A stretch of 64,000 nucleotides of DNA from assembly GCA_040389445.1 (NCBI GenBank), contig JAZJZX010000006.1:28512-92511 (forward strand), written 5' to 3'. The first letter of the stretch is position 1. Every line of letters begins with the position of its first letter. Position numbers and translations under genes: made by a program. The notes beneath the pieces are model-generated. The model was not told the DNA's origin, searched no databases, and saw only the letters and a program-made list of their open reading frames with translations. Source of the DNA: UBA5189 sp040389445. Lineage in GTDB: Bacteria > Chloroflexota > Limnocylindria > Limnocylindrales > CSP1-4. Shown piece after piece: positions 49,500 to 57,771 of the stretch.

Positions 49500-50908
49500 G
49501 CCCGACGCGAGGCGTGGTCGGCGCCCGGCGCCCGGTGGCCGGGGTGGCACGGCCGTACAGGTTCCCGCCGTTCACGCGGACCCGGCTTGCCAATGGGCTC
49601 TCGGTCGTCTCCGTGGACCTGCGGAGCCGCCCGCTCCTGGCCGGTGTGCTCGTGGTTCCCGGGGGCGCGGGCGACGATCCCGAAGCCGAAGCAGGCGCAA
49701 CGGTCCTGATGGCGCGAGCGCTCTCCGAGGGAACCGAGGGTTACGACGCGATCGCCCTGGTCGAGGCAACCGAGCGACTCGGGGCGTCGCTCCACGCGGA
49801 AGCCGGCTGGGATGCCGTGTCCGTATCGGTGGACGTCCCATCCGAACGACTGCCGGCCGCGCTGGACCTCGTGGCCGAGGTTGCCGCACGACCCACGTTT
49901 CCGGCCGGCGACGTGGACCGGCTTCGCGACGAGCGCCTCAACGACATCCTCCAGGCCCACGCCGATCCGCGCCGACGCGCGGAGGAGGCGTTCGCCGAGA
50001 CGATCTACGCATCGTCGTCACCCTACCGACACTCCGCGGGCGGCACGCGCGAGACCGTGGAGCGGCTCAGTTCGAAGGAGACGCGCCGCGCCCTCGCGCG
50101 GCGCTTTGATCCCGGGGCGATGACCCTGATCGTCGGTGGCGATCTGACGGGCCTCGACGTCCACGCCTTGGCAGCCGACCGATTCGGCGACTGGCGGCCG
50201 GACCCGGCCGCGACCCCGCCGCTGACCGTCGACGCCTCGCCGGCCTCGATCGTTCGGGCCGTCCGGGTCGTCCATCGGCCGGGAGCCGTCCAGACCGAGA
50301 TCCGGATCGGACACCCGGGACTGCCGCGACGCCATGCGGACTTCCACGCCGTCGCGGTCATGAGCGCCATCCTCGGCGGGCTGTTCAACAGTCGGCTGAA
50401 CCGGAAGCTGCGCGAGGAGAAGGGCTACACCTACGGTGCGAGCGCCGGCTTCGATCTCCGCCGTTCGGCAGGTCCCTTCGCGGCGCGGGCGGCGGTGAAC
50501 ACCGACGTCACGGTCCCGGCCGTCGAGGACATGCTGGCCGAGCTGGAAGCCATCCGGATGCTGGCGCCAGGCGACGACGAGCTGCGCGCCGCCCGGGACT
50601 ACCTCGTGGGCGTCTTTCCGCTCCGCTTCGAGACCCCGGCGGCGGTGGTCGGTGCCCTGTCCGGTCTCGTCATCCAGGGCCTGCCGGACGACGAGCTGGC
50701 CCGCTACCGCCCGGCGATCGAGGCCGTGACCGCAGACGACGTCCTCGCTGCCGCGCGGGCTCATGTGCGTCCGGCCGAGGCGGCGATCGTCCTCGTCGGG
50801 GACGCGGACGCCTTCCTGCCTGCCCTCGAGTCGTCCGGGTTTGGCCCGATCTCGGTCGATCGCGAAGCGATCGCATCGCCGGAGGTCTCCGACGTCGAGG
50901 GAGACTGA
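49496..50908 (+). CDS. M16-family peptidase homologue, non-catalytic partner
   Basis: M16 fold protein of 470 aa that lacks the HxxEH zinc motif; the corresponding N-terminal helix reads GATVLMARALSEGTEGYDA. It retains the conserved R-Y substrate pair in NRKLREEKGYTYGASAGF, which acts on the partner's substrate in this family. It therefore should supply the second half of the chamber to the catalytic subunit encoded just upstream, with a 4-bp overlap ensuring equal synthesis. There is no signal peptide. The C-terminus is acidic. Its 3' end is overlapped by the proposed start of the MFS gene. Confidence 0.9.
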   Translation: MSPTRGVVGARRPVAGVARPYRFPPFTRTRLANGLSVVSVDLRSRPLLAGVLVVPGGAGDDPEAEAGATVLMARALSEGTEGYDAIALVEATERLGASLHAEAGWDAVSVSVDVPSERLPAALDLVAEVAARPTFPAGDVDRLRDERLNDILQAHADPRRRAEEAFAETIYASSSPYRHSAGGTRETVERLSSKETRRALARRFDPGAMTLIVGGDLTGLDVHALAADRFGDWRPDPAATPPLTVDASPASIVRAVRVVHRPGAVQTEIRIGHPGLPRRHADFHAVAVMSAILGGLFNSRLNRKLREEKGYTYGASAGFDLRRSAGPFAARAAVNTDVTVPAVEDMLAELEAIRMLAPGDDELRAARDYLVGVFPLRFETPAAVVGALSGLVIQGLPDDELARYRPAIEAVTADDVLAAARAHVRPAEAAIVLVGDADAFLPALESSGFGPISVDREAIASPEVSDVEGD

Positions 50909-52229
50909 CCGGACCGGCGGCTCCGCGTCGCGATTTCCGGCCCTCGCCTCGCCGATCTATCGGCGGTTCCTGCTCGGGTCGATGCTCGCGACGCTCGGTG
51001 CGTTCATGCAGGCGACGGCCCAGGGTTGGCTGGTCCTCCAGCTCACCAATTCGCCCGCGCTGCTCGGCCTCATCGGTGCGATCGCCGGTGTCCCCACGCT
51101 CTTCCTGGCCGCCGTGGCCGGGGTGCTTGCCGACCGGATGGACCGGCGGCGGCTCCTGGTCTGGGGCTACTGGATCGGGGCGATCCTCGCGGGCGCCCTG
51201 GCCCTGCTGACCACGCTCGGCGTCGTGGAGTACTGGCATGTGGCGCTCATCGCCCTGCTCGGCGGCATCGTGATCACGGTCCAGATGCCGGTCAGCCAGG
51301 CGATCGTCTCCTCGATCGTGGACCGCGCCGTGATCGGTGGAGCCATCGCCCTGAATTCGGCGCAATACAACCTGGCCCGGATCATCGGGCCCTCGATTGC
51401 GGGCCTGGCGATCGCGGCTGGCGGACTTGCCCTCGGGTTCTGGGTCAATGCCCTGGCCCTGGTTGCGGTGGGGCTCGTGATCTCGCGACTGCCCATCCCT
51501 GCCAATCGGGCGGCGGACCGCGCCAGCGCGGCACTCTGGGGAGATCTCCAGGATGGCGTCCGCTTCGTCGTCGCCGACCCCATCCTGTCGGTCCTCGTGG
51601 TGCTCGCGGCAGCGCCCGCCCTGTTCGTCCTGCCGTACCTGATATTCCTTCCGGTGTTCGCTCGCGACATCCTCGTCATCGGGGCGCCTGGCCTCGGCCT
51701 GATGACGGGCTCGATCGGCGTCGGTGCGCTCGCGGGGGCGCTGCTCATGGCATCGCGAAGACCCTCGGGCGGAAGCGGTCGACTGCTTCTGGCCGGCCTC
51801 GGCGCGATTGCCGTCTCCCTGTTCGTTTTTGCGACGTCGCGAATCGTGCCGCTGTCGATGATCGCCCTGGCTGTGCTCGGCGCGAGTCAGGTCGCGTACT
51901 ACTCCACCACCAATACGCTCATTCAGCTTCGCGTTCCGCCCAGGCTGCGCGGGCGCGTGCACAGCCTGTACGTGCTCACGTCCATCGGTCTCCTGCCGAT
52001 CGGCAATCTTGCCGCCGGCGCGATCGCCGAGACCACCGGGGTTCCGGAGGTTCTCGCCGTCGGCGCCCTGGTCACGCTCGGGGCGGCGGTCCTGGCCGCC
52101 GCCACGAGGCCAGCCCTGCGTGGCCTGGCCGGTGGTCCAATGGCGTCGGAGGCGGGGACGACCTCGGCCCCGCGTCGGCACGAACTCGCGCACAGCGACC
52201 AGGGCCCCGATGACGGCAAGGCCGGCTGA
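50841..52229 (+). CDS. MFS transporter (MFS_3 type)
   Basis: Major facilitator permease with about eleven to twelve helices. Recognisable parts are IYRRFLLGSMLATLGAFMQA at helix 1, LADRMDRRRLLVWGYW (motif A-like) after helix 2, and YSTTNTLIQLRVPPRLRGRV in the second half. The substrate is unknown; the branch resembles enterobactin or drug exporters. The start is a problem: similarity begins near 50940, the first in-frame ATG (50982) falls inside helix 1, and the only upstream candidates are TTG 50841 or ATG 50763, both inside the peptidase gene. I used TTG 50841, which gives a basic cytoplasmic tail. Confidence 0.8.
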   Translation: MARSRSIAKRSHRRRSPTSRETDRTGGSASRFPALASPIYRRFLLGSMLATLGAFMQATAQGWLVLQLTNSPALLGLIGAIAGVPTLFLAAVAGVLADRMDRRRLLVWGYWIGAILAGALALLTTLGVVEYWHVALIALLGGIVITVQMPVSQAIVSSIVDRAVIGGAIALNSAQYNLARIIGPSIAGLAIAAGGLALGFWVNALALVAVGLVISRLPIPANRAADRASAALWGDLQDGVRFVVADPILSVLVVLAAAPALFVLPYLIFLPVFARDILVIGAPGLGLMTGSIGVGALAGALLMASRRPSGGSGRLLLAGLGAIAVSLFVFATSRIVPLSMIALAVLGASQVAYYSTTNTLIQLRVPPRLRGRVHSLYVLTSIGLLPIGNLAAGAIAETTGVPEVLAVGALVTLGAAVLAAATRPALRGLAGGPMASEAGTTSAPRRHELAHSDQGPDDGKAG

Positions 52230-52308
52230 AACCTTTTCGGTGCGGTCCGCCTCAGACAAGACGAATGACCGGTCGCCGACCGGCCCCCGAACCTGGAGCA
52301 CGCATCAG

Positions 52309-52761
52309 ATGACAGACCGCACCCGCCTGCAGATCGTCCGCCCGATCGGCGTTGCCGTCGTGAGCCTTCTCCTCATCGTCGGCGGCGCCTTCGCAGCCAA
52401 CGGCCTGGCCGGGTCGGTGGCCCCGAGCAACGATGGATTCAACGCGCTGTCCTCCGAATCGCCTGAGGCCAGCCATGACGCCTCCGAATCGCCCGAGGCG
52501 TCCGAATCGCCTGACGCCACCGCCGGGTCCGAGGCATCGCCCGAAGCATCGGACGACCAGGGCGTCGGCGGCGACGACGCAACCGATGGCCCGGACGCCA
52601 CCGACGACGATGGGGACGACGCGTCCGAATCGCCGGAGGCATCGGATGACCACGGATCGCCGGAGGCCTCGGATGACCACGGATCGCCGGAGGCATCGGA
52701 TGACCACGGCGGGGACCACAGCTCGCCGGAACCGAGTGACGACCACAGCGGTCAGGGCTGA
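52309..52761 (+). CDS. Exported acidic Ser/Glu/Asp-rich repeat protein, 150 aa
   Basis: One N-terminal hydrophobic segment (RPIGVAVVSLLLIVGGAFAA) serves as signal or anchor. The remainder is disordered and highly acidic: repeated SESPEAS and three SPEASDDHG units encoded by a 27-bp tandem repeat, ending in SDDHSGQG. The His residues suggest weak metal binding, for example calcium or transition metals at the cell surface; this is inference. The ATG at 52309 follows a GGAG motif. It precedes the ECF sigma factor gene by about 155 bp and shares Ser/Pro/Glu-rich style with the sigma operon's membrane protein. Confidence 0.65.
   Translation: MTDRTRLQIVRPIGVAVVSLLLIVGGAFAANGLAGSVAPSNDGFNALSSESPEASHDASESPEASESPDATAGSEASPEASDDQGVGGDDATDGPDATDDDGDDASESPEASDDHGSPEASDDHGSPEASDDHGGDHSSPEPSDDHSGQG
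52630..52710. repeat. In-frame tandem repeat, 3 x 27 bp
   Basis: Three near-identical 27-bp units beginning TCGCCGGAGGCATCGGATG encode the SPEASDDHG repeats. One A/C difference distinguishes the middle unit. Confidence 0.9.
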
Positions 52762-52916
52762 CCTGGTCCTCCCGGATCCCCGAAGTCGTGACGAATGGCT
52801 CGCCATGGCACCATTCGAATCGCGTCACCATGGAGTCGACGTCGCCGGGCCCCGTGCCCGGCGGCGCATCTTCCCGGAGGGAACCGATCGACCTTGCGTC
52901 AGCGCCGACGCGCAGC

Positions 52917-53498
52917 ATGGAGCCGTCGACCGATGAGGCCGACGTCATCCGTGCCGTTCTGGCCGGAGACCGCGACGCCTTTCGGGCGCTGGTGGATCGC
53001 GAGGCTCCGGCGGTCATCCGTGCCTGCCATCGCGTTCTCGGTGACCTCGGTGAAGCCGAAGACGTCGCCCAGGAAGCCTTCGTGACCGCCTACCGATCCC
53101 TCGGTTCATGGCGTGGCGACGGCCCATTCGGTGCGTGGCTGGCGCGGATCGCCGTGCGGCTGGCGATCCGACAGGCCACCCGTCGCCGGTCCGTGTCGTG
53201 GGTCACGCCGGGCAGCGACATCGATGGCCACGCCGACGACACCGTCGCGCGGTTGCGCGCGGACGGATCGGCCGACCCTGAGGGCCTCGCCCTGCGTGGG
53301 GAGCGCCAGCGCGCCGTGCGACGCGCCGTCGCCGACCTTGGCGAGCCGTATCGCGAGGTCGTCGCGCTGCGCTTCTTCGCCGAGCGTTCGCTCGATGAGA
53401 TCGCCGCCTTGACCGGTCGCCCGCTGGGAACCGTCAAGACCCATCTCCACCGTGGCCTGCTTCGTCTCCGCGGCCATCTCTCGGAGCACGAGCGATGA
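52917..53498 (+). CDS. ECF-type RNA polymerase sigma factor
   Basis: Sigma factor of 193 aa. Region 2 spans AFRALVDREAPAVIRACHRV, DVAQEAFVTAYRSLGSW and FGAWLARIAVRLAIRQ; region 4 spans LGEPYREVVALRFFAERSLD and the helix-turn-helix GRPLGTVKTHLHRGLLRLRG. It belongs to the RpoE-like ECF classes. The ATG at 52917 gives the normal length; upstream in-frame starts at 52830 (ATG) and 52788 (GTG) would add a Ser/Pro-rich tail. Its stop overlaps the next gene by ATGA, and that gene encodes a membrane protein in the place usually held by an anti-sigma factor. Confidence 0.88.
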   Translation: MEPSTDEADVIRAVLAGDRDAFRALVDREAPAVIRACHRVLGDLGEAEDVAQEAFVTAYRSLGSWRGDGPFGAWLARIAVRLAIRQATRRRSVSWVTPGSDIDGHADDTVARLRADGSADPEGLALRGERQRAVRRAVADLGEPYREVVALRFFAERSLDEIAALTGRPLGTVKTHLHRGLLRLRGHLSEHER

Positions 53499-54250
53499 GC
53501 CTGCTGCCGGGATCCTTCCGACCCGAGGAGATCAGTGGTGGCGAGCCGGCGATTCGGGACAGTGAGCTGGCAGAGGCGTGGGCCGCGGCCCGTGCGCTGG
53601 AGCAGGCGATGCCCGCAGATCCGATGCGCCCGACCGTGGACTTCGCCGACCGGGTCATGGCCGCCGTTGCCGCCGAGCCGGCGCCGCACGCGGCCGGTTT
53701 CCTCTCGGGTCTGAGGGCGCGACCGGGGCTGGGCGGCCTGGTGGCCAGTCTGCGCGCCGCCTGGTTCACGGCCGCCGGTGGATCTGGCCGGTCGTTCGGC
53801 GTTCGGGCTGCCGCGCTTGCCTACGTGTTCGTCGTGCTCCTCGCCGCCGCGTCGCTGACCGGGGTCGCAGCGCTGGGGACGGTCGGTGCGTTCGGCCTCC
53901 TGCCGGGGGAGACGTCACCGGTTCCCTCTGGCCCCGTTGCCTCGCCATCGCCGGATCAGACCGACGCAGTCGGACCGTCTGACTCGCCGGAACCGTCTGG
54001 CTCGCCGGAACCATCCGAGTCGGCCGAGCCTTCCGAGAGTTCCGGGCCCGACGATTCGCTGGAGCCCGACGAATCCTCGAACCCCTCGTCGGCCGTGCCC
54101 GGCGCCACCACTTCTCCGGTCGGGACCGCCCCCCCTGGGGTGGGCCCCTCGCCGAGTTCCAGTGACGACTCTGGTGGGAGCGGATCCGGCTCGCCATCGG
54201 ACTCGCCCCGCCCGTCGGACACGCCGAAGCCGTCGGAAACCCCGCACTGA
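53495..54250 (+). CDS. Putative anti-sigma-like membrane protein
   Basis: Protein of 251 aa with an N-terminal cytoplasmic region of about 100 residues, one strong membrane segment (AALAYVFVVLLAAASLTGVA) and an extracytoplasmic tail of about 110 residues rich in Ser, Pro, Glu and Asp (SDSPEPSGSPEPSESAEPSE). The cytoplasmic part has ELAEAWAAARALEQAMPADP and TVDFADRVMAAVAAEP helices, but no zinc-binding ASD motif, so the anti-sigma role is inferred from position only. The 4-bp overlap with the sigma factor gene supports coupled synthesis. The disordered tail may sense the envelope. Confidence 0.72.
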   Translation: MSLLPGSFRPEEISGGEPAIRDSELAEAWAAARALEQAMPADPMRPTVDFADRVMAAVAAEPAPHAAGFLSGLRARPGLGGLVASLRAAWFTAAGGSGRSFGVRAAALAYVFVVLLAAASLTGVAALGTVGAFGLLPGETSPVPSGPVASPSPDQTDAVGPSDSPEPSGSPEPSESAEPSESSGPDDSLEPDESSNPSSAVPGATTSPVGTAPPGVGPSPSSSDDSGGSGSGSPSDSPRPSDTPKPSETPH

Positions 54251-54272
54251 TCGGTCCGGCTCGCCCCTCGGG

Positions 54273-54278
54273 TACGCT
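54273..54278 (+). promoter_or_regulatory. Predicted -10 element (TACGCT) for the next gene
   Basis: TACGCT is followed by 6 nt and the ATG at 54285. The same hexamer serves the kinase operon. Confidence 0.42.
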
Positions 54279-54284
54279 GATCGC

Positions 54285-54860
54285 ATGATCGCGATCTGCG
54301 GCGACCTGGATGGGCACGGACGAGGTGAGCGCCTGGCTGCCTCGATCGCCGGGCGCGCCGCGGGTGCCGGTGCCGCGGTCCAGGTGGTCGGGATCATCCC
54401 GGACGGTCCCGATGGCGATGCGAGATTGCTCCAGCTGGCCGCCTCGGGGATCGGCCATGCCGCGGTGCTACGGACTCGAGCCCGGTCCGTGGAGCGCGCG
54501 GACCTGGATCTGGCCCTCCGCTACCTGCCCGACGTGCGCGTCGTGATCGCGGCCGAACTGGTCCCGGCGGTGTTCGCGGCGGTCGTCGAAGCCGTCGCCT
54601 TTGCCGGAGCCTCGCTGATCGTCGTGAACGCGGAATCGGTGGGGGTGTCCGTTGACGCGGCGTTGCCGGAATCGGCCATCGTCCTCGCGGCACCTGCCAG
54701 CGACCCGGACGGAACCTTTGCCGGTTTCGTGGCCGCGTTCGCCGTCCGCCTCGACGCCGGTGACCCGACGGCCGAGGCGTGGGACGACACCGTTCGATCC
54801 CTCGCCGTCGACGCCGTCAGTCGAGGTCAGGATCGTCCGCGATCGGCAGCGGATCGATGA
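54285..54860 (+). CDS. PfkB-like protein, shortened
   Basis: Protein of 191 aa resembling a condensed ribokinase/PfkB fold. The start MIAICGDLD and VQVVGIIPDGPDGDARLLQL with GIGHAAVLR look like the N-terminal strands of the family. The end PDGTFAGFVAAFAVRLDAGD mirrors the GAGDAFAGALA-type helix but lacks the GAGD anion hole and catalytic Asp. At under 200 residues it is much shorter than the usual 300 and lacks most of the ATP site. A non-catalytic or sensor role is possible; family assignment is tentative. The start is supported by the hexamer upstream. The 3' end overlaps the convergent SRAP gene by 44 bp. Confidence 0.6.
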   Translation: MIAICGDLDGHGRGERLAASIAGRAAGAGAAVQVVGIIPDGPDGDARLLQLAASGIGHAAVLRTRARSVERADLDLALRYLPDVRVVIAAELVPAVFAAVVEAVAFAGASLIVVNAESVGVSVDAALPESAIVLAAPASDPDGTFAGFVAAFAVRLDAGDPTAEAWDDTVRSLAVDAVSRGQDRPRSAADR

Positions 54861-55512
54861 GTTCGGGGCCGTCGTTGCGTACATTGTTGACGGCGCGGCT
54901 GACCGGGTAGACCTCAAGGCCGTCGTCCGGAGCCGGCACCAGCAGACCGTGCAACTCGCCCGGGTCGGGGAGGCCGGGGTCGAGCCACCGGTCCCAGGAC
55001 TCCGGACCCACGATGACGGGCATGCGGTCATGGATGGGTCGCATCAGCGCGTTCGGCGTCGTCGTGACGATCGTGAACGTCCGTCGGACCTGGTCCGTCT
55101 CCGGGTCACGCCAGCCCGACCACAGGCCGGCGAGAGCGAGTGGCCGGCCGTCCGTCCGCACGATCCGGAATGGCTGGCGAACGGTTCCCTCACGGCGCCA
55201 TTCGAAGAATGAATCGACGGGGATGAGGCAGCGTCGCTTCCTGAAGGCATCACGAAAGGCCGGGGACGTGGCGATCGTCTCCGCACGGGCGTTGAACATC
55301 CGATTGCCGACCTTCGGATCGTCGGCCCAGTGGGGGATGAGGCCCCACCGGTAGGCCTTGATCGCGCGTCGGTCATCCCGTTCCACGACGACCGACGCAT
55401 CGTCCGTCGGCGCAACGTTGAACCTGCCGCCGGGTGCGGCCTCGAGGTCCTCGGCCGCGAAGATCTCGGCGAGTTCGGAGGTCGGCCGTTCCTGCGTAAA
55501 ACGCCCACACAT
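54817..55512 (-). CDS. SRAP-family abasic-site protein (YedK/HMCES)
   Basis: Protein of 231 aa that forms a protective crosslink with abasic sites in single-stranded DNA. The catalytic Cys must be residue 2, so the start is fixed at MCGRFTQ (55512) even though the frame extends upstream. The other landmarks are FNVAPTD, WGLIPHWADD, FNARAET with the conserved Asn/Arg/Glu, RRCLIPVDSFFEW and the active-site His in PIHDRMPVI. It is divergent from the rhomboid gene with only 24 bp between start codons, so the two promoters overlap. Expression during DNA damage is known for the family but no LexA site is seen. Confidence 0.95.
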   Translation of the reverse strand: MCGRFTQERPTSELAEIFAAEDLEAAPGGRFNVAPTDDASVVVERDDRRAIKAYRWGLIPHWADDPKVGNRMFNARAETIATSPAFRDAFRKRRCLIPVDSFFEWRREGTVRQPFRIVRTDGRPLALAGLWSGWRDPETDQVRRTFTIVTTTPNALMRPIHDRMPVIVGPESWDRWLDPGLPDPGELHGLLVPAPDDGLEVYPVSRAVNNVRNDGPELIDPLPIADDPDLD

Positions 55513-55520
55513 GGCGCATC

Positions 55521-55526
55521 TAGTAT
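55521..55526 (+). promoter_or_regulatory. Predicted -10 element (TAGTAT) in a 24-bp divergent promoter
   Basis: TAGTAT ends 10 nt before the rhomboid ATG at 55537. On the other strand the overlapping GATACT lies 9 nt before the SRAP ATG at 55512. The two start sites therefore share a near-palindromic core and probably exclude each other. Confidence 0.4.
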
Positions 55527-55536
55527 CGTCGCGCCG

Positions 55537-56727
55537 ATGAGCGCGCACCTCCCGTCATCCGCGGCGCCCGATCTCGACGCAGCGATGGCCGCAGACGGGC
55601 CCCTTGCACGTCCCGTGGCGCTCGCCCTGCTCGATCTCGCCGCGGCGCGGCTGGAGGCCGGTGAATTCCTCGCGGCTGCCCGGGCCTATCAGCGCGTGGC
55701 GGGCTTTGACGACCCGGCAGTCACGGCCGCGGCCTGGCTCGGCCTGGGCGAGGCCCTCTACCGGCTCGATCACGATGCCGATGCCCTCAACGCCTGGAAA
55801 GCCGTCCTGAGCCTGCCGGATACGCCGTCGACCTATCCTGCCTGGCGGAACGTGGCGGCCGCCCACGTGCGGGCAGGGGACCTCCGCGACGCGCTTTCCG
55901 CGTACCGGGAGGCGGATCGGCGTGCCCCCGCGGCCGACAAGGCCGAGATCGCCTCCCGGCTGGGCTGGCTGGCAAAGGAGACCGGTGATTCCGGCGCCGC
56001 TCGGCGCTACTTCGCGCGAAGCCGCGGCGACGGGCCGGCCATCCAGCTGGCACAGCTGATCATCGGGGCCACCGTTCTCATTTCGTTCTATGCGCTTTCC
56101 GCCGACGGCTCCGGACTGGCCCTGGCCCTCGCCCTGGACAAGCAGGCACTTGCCGCGGGGGAGATCTACCGGCTGTTCAGCGTGGCGCTGGTGCACGCCA
56201 ACCTCGTGCATCTGCTCGTGAACATGTACGCGCTGTATCTGCTCGGCCCACTGGTGGAGCGAACGTGGGGCTCCGTGATGTTCGGCGTGTTCTATCTCGT
56301 GACGGCCGCTGCCGCGTCCGCGGCCAGCTTCCTGGTCAGCCCCAATATCAGCGTGGGCGCGTCGGGGGCGATCTTCGGCCTGGTCGGCGTGCTTCTGGCC
56401 GGCACCCGGATCCATCGCCCCATGCTGGATCGGCGCGCCCGCGCCCTGATTCCACAGCTCGGAACCATCGTCGTCATCAACCTCGCCTTCGGGTTCCTGT
56501 TCGCCGGGACCGTGGACAATGCGGCCCACATCGGGGGACTGCTGGCCGGACTCTGGCTCGGCCTCTTCGTGCCGCCCGGCCACGTCCGGACCATGCGTGA
56601 CTTCTGGCAGGCGCAGCACGGCGGCGAGCTCGGCCAACGCTCCCGGCTGATCGCGGCCATCGGCATCCTGGGGCTCATCGCGGCCATCGCCGCGGCCCTC
56701 GTCGCCGGCGGCCTCCGGTTCACCTGA
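55537..56727 (+). CDS. Rhomboid intramembrane protease with N-terminal TPR domain
   Basis: Membrane serine protease of 396 aa. About 160 N-terminal residues form TPR-like helices (AAAWLGLGEALYRLDHDADAL, then AAHVRAGDLRDALSAYREAD). They are followed by six or seven membrane helices with the catalytic dyad S276 in GASGAIFG and H331 in NAAHIGGLLAG. NLVHLLVNMYALYLLG and LVERTWGS are the usual helix 2 and L1-type signatures. Substrates are unknown; the TPR region may recruit or gate them. The divergent SRAP gene shares its promoter region. A TTG-start gene follows 17 bp downstream. Confidence 0.9.
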   Translation: MSAHLPSSAAPDLDAAMAADGPLARPVALALLDLAAARLEAGEFLAAARAYQRVAGFDDPAVTAAAWLGLGEALYRLDHDADALNAWKAVLSLPDTPSTYPAWRNVAAAHVRAGDLRDALSAYREADRRAPAADKAEIASRLGWLAKETGDSGAARRYFARSRGDGPAIQLAQLIIGATVLISFYALSADGSGLALALALDKQALAAGEIYRLFSVALVHANLVHLLVNMYALYLLGPLVERTWGSVMFGVFYLVTAAAASAASFLVSPNISVGASGAIFGLVGVLLAGTRIHRPMLDRRARALIPQLGTIVVINLAFGFLFAGTVDNAAHIGGLLAGLWLGLFVPPGHVRTMRDFWQAQHGGELGQRSRLIAAIGILGLIAAIAAALVAGGLRFT

Positions 56728-56744
56728 CAGCGACGATCCCCACC

Positions 56745-57740
56745 TTGTTCGCGACACTGCTCGGATCGCTGCCCCGACCCGTCGGCCCCGACGGAATGCC
56801 GATCGCCGACGACGACCATGCGGTTGTCGCAGCGCTCGAAGCGCAGGTGGCGGCCGGCCTGGAACCGCTGACGGACGGACGGCTCCGCGGGCGCGGACCA
56901 TTCGCTGCGGTAGCGGGCCTTCGGGGGGTGGAGGGTGGGCTGGACGGCCTGCGCCTGACCGGTGTCCCGGCCTGGGAGGCGCCGCTCGCCGTGGGTGCAT
57001 GGCAGTTCGCCGCAGGCCATGCCCCGGCCCTTGTCAAGCAGGCCCTCCCGGGACCGTACACGCTCGGTCGCCGGCTCGGGTCCGCCGATCCTGACCGTGC
57101 GACGCTCGCCTTCGCGCGGGCCCTTCGCTCCGAGGTCATGGCGCTCGCCGAGGCCGGGTGCGCGCTCGTCGAGATCGAGGAGCGGGACGCCCATCTGATC
57201 GGCGTCGATGCGACGGAGCGGCGCCGGTTCCGTGATGCACACACGCTGCTGCTCGACGGTCTGGACGGGGTGCATCTTTCGCTGGCCATTGTCGGCGGGA
57301 ACGCCGACACGGCGGGAATCGAGACGATCCTCGCCGCTCCGTATGCCAGCCTCGCCGTCGATCTCATCGACGGACCCGACAACTGGCGGCTGGTCACGAG
57401 CACGCCGGGGGACCGGGGCATCGTCTGTGGCGCCCTGTCGACGCATCATCCGAGTGACGATGCCCCCGATCTCCTGCTCTGGGCCGCGGCCTACGCCGCA
57501 GCGTCGGGCGGTCGCGGCATCGCCCGCGTCGGTCTTGCGACCGCCGGGGGGCTGGGCGGGACTTCCTGGGGAATTGCCGGGCGCAAGATGCAGGACCTTG
57601 GAAACGCCGCCCGGCTCGCCCAGTTGCCGCTGTCCGAAGCGGCCCGACACCTGGACCCGCGGGCCCTCGACCTCAGGAGCGCGGCCCTGGGCCGGTACGT
57701 GCCCCGGACCGACCGCCGGACCCGTCGACCGCTACCCTGA
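56745..57740 (+). CDS. MetE/UROD-superfamily protein
   Basis: TIM-barrel protein of 331 aa in the cobalamin-independent methionine synthase/uroporphyrinogen decarboxylase superfamily. The opening LFATLLGSLPRP and LEPLTDGRLRGRGP, then ALPGPYTLGRR and the acidic VEIEERDAH (in place of the usual E-x-x-E pattern) resemble the MetE C-terminal barrel. The later HHPSDD and LATAGGLGG match the strand with zinc-type residues only partly: the Cys of MetE is not obvious, so methyl transfer is uncertain. The start is TTG at 56745, directly after the rhomboid gene. Function unknown. Confidence 0.68.
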   Translation: MFATLLGSLPRPVGPDGMPIADDDHAVVAALEAQVAAGLEPLTDGRLRGRGPFAAVAGLRGVEGGLDGLRLTGVPAWEAPLAVGAWQFAAGHAPALVKQALPGPYTLGRRLGSADPDRATLAFARALRSEVMALAEAGCALVEIEERDAHLIGVDATERRRFRDAHTLLLDGLDGVHLSLAIVGGNADTAGIETILAAPYASLAVDLIDGPDNWRLVTSTPGDRGIVCGALSTHHPSDDAPDLLLWAAAYAAASGGRGIARVGLATAGGLGGTSWGIAGRKMQDLGNAARLAQLPLSEAARHLDPRALDLRSAALGRYVPRTDRRTRRPLP

Positions 57741-57771
57741 CGACACGAACAGCAAGCATGCGAGGTATCAG

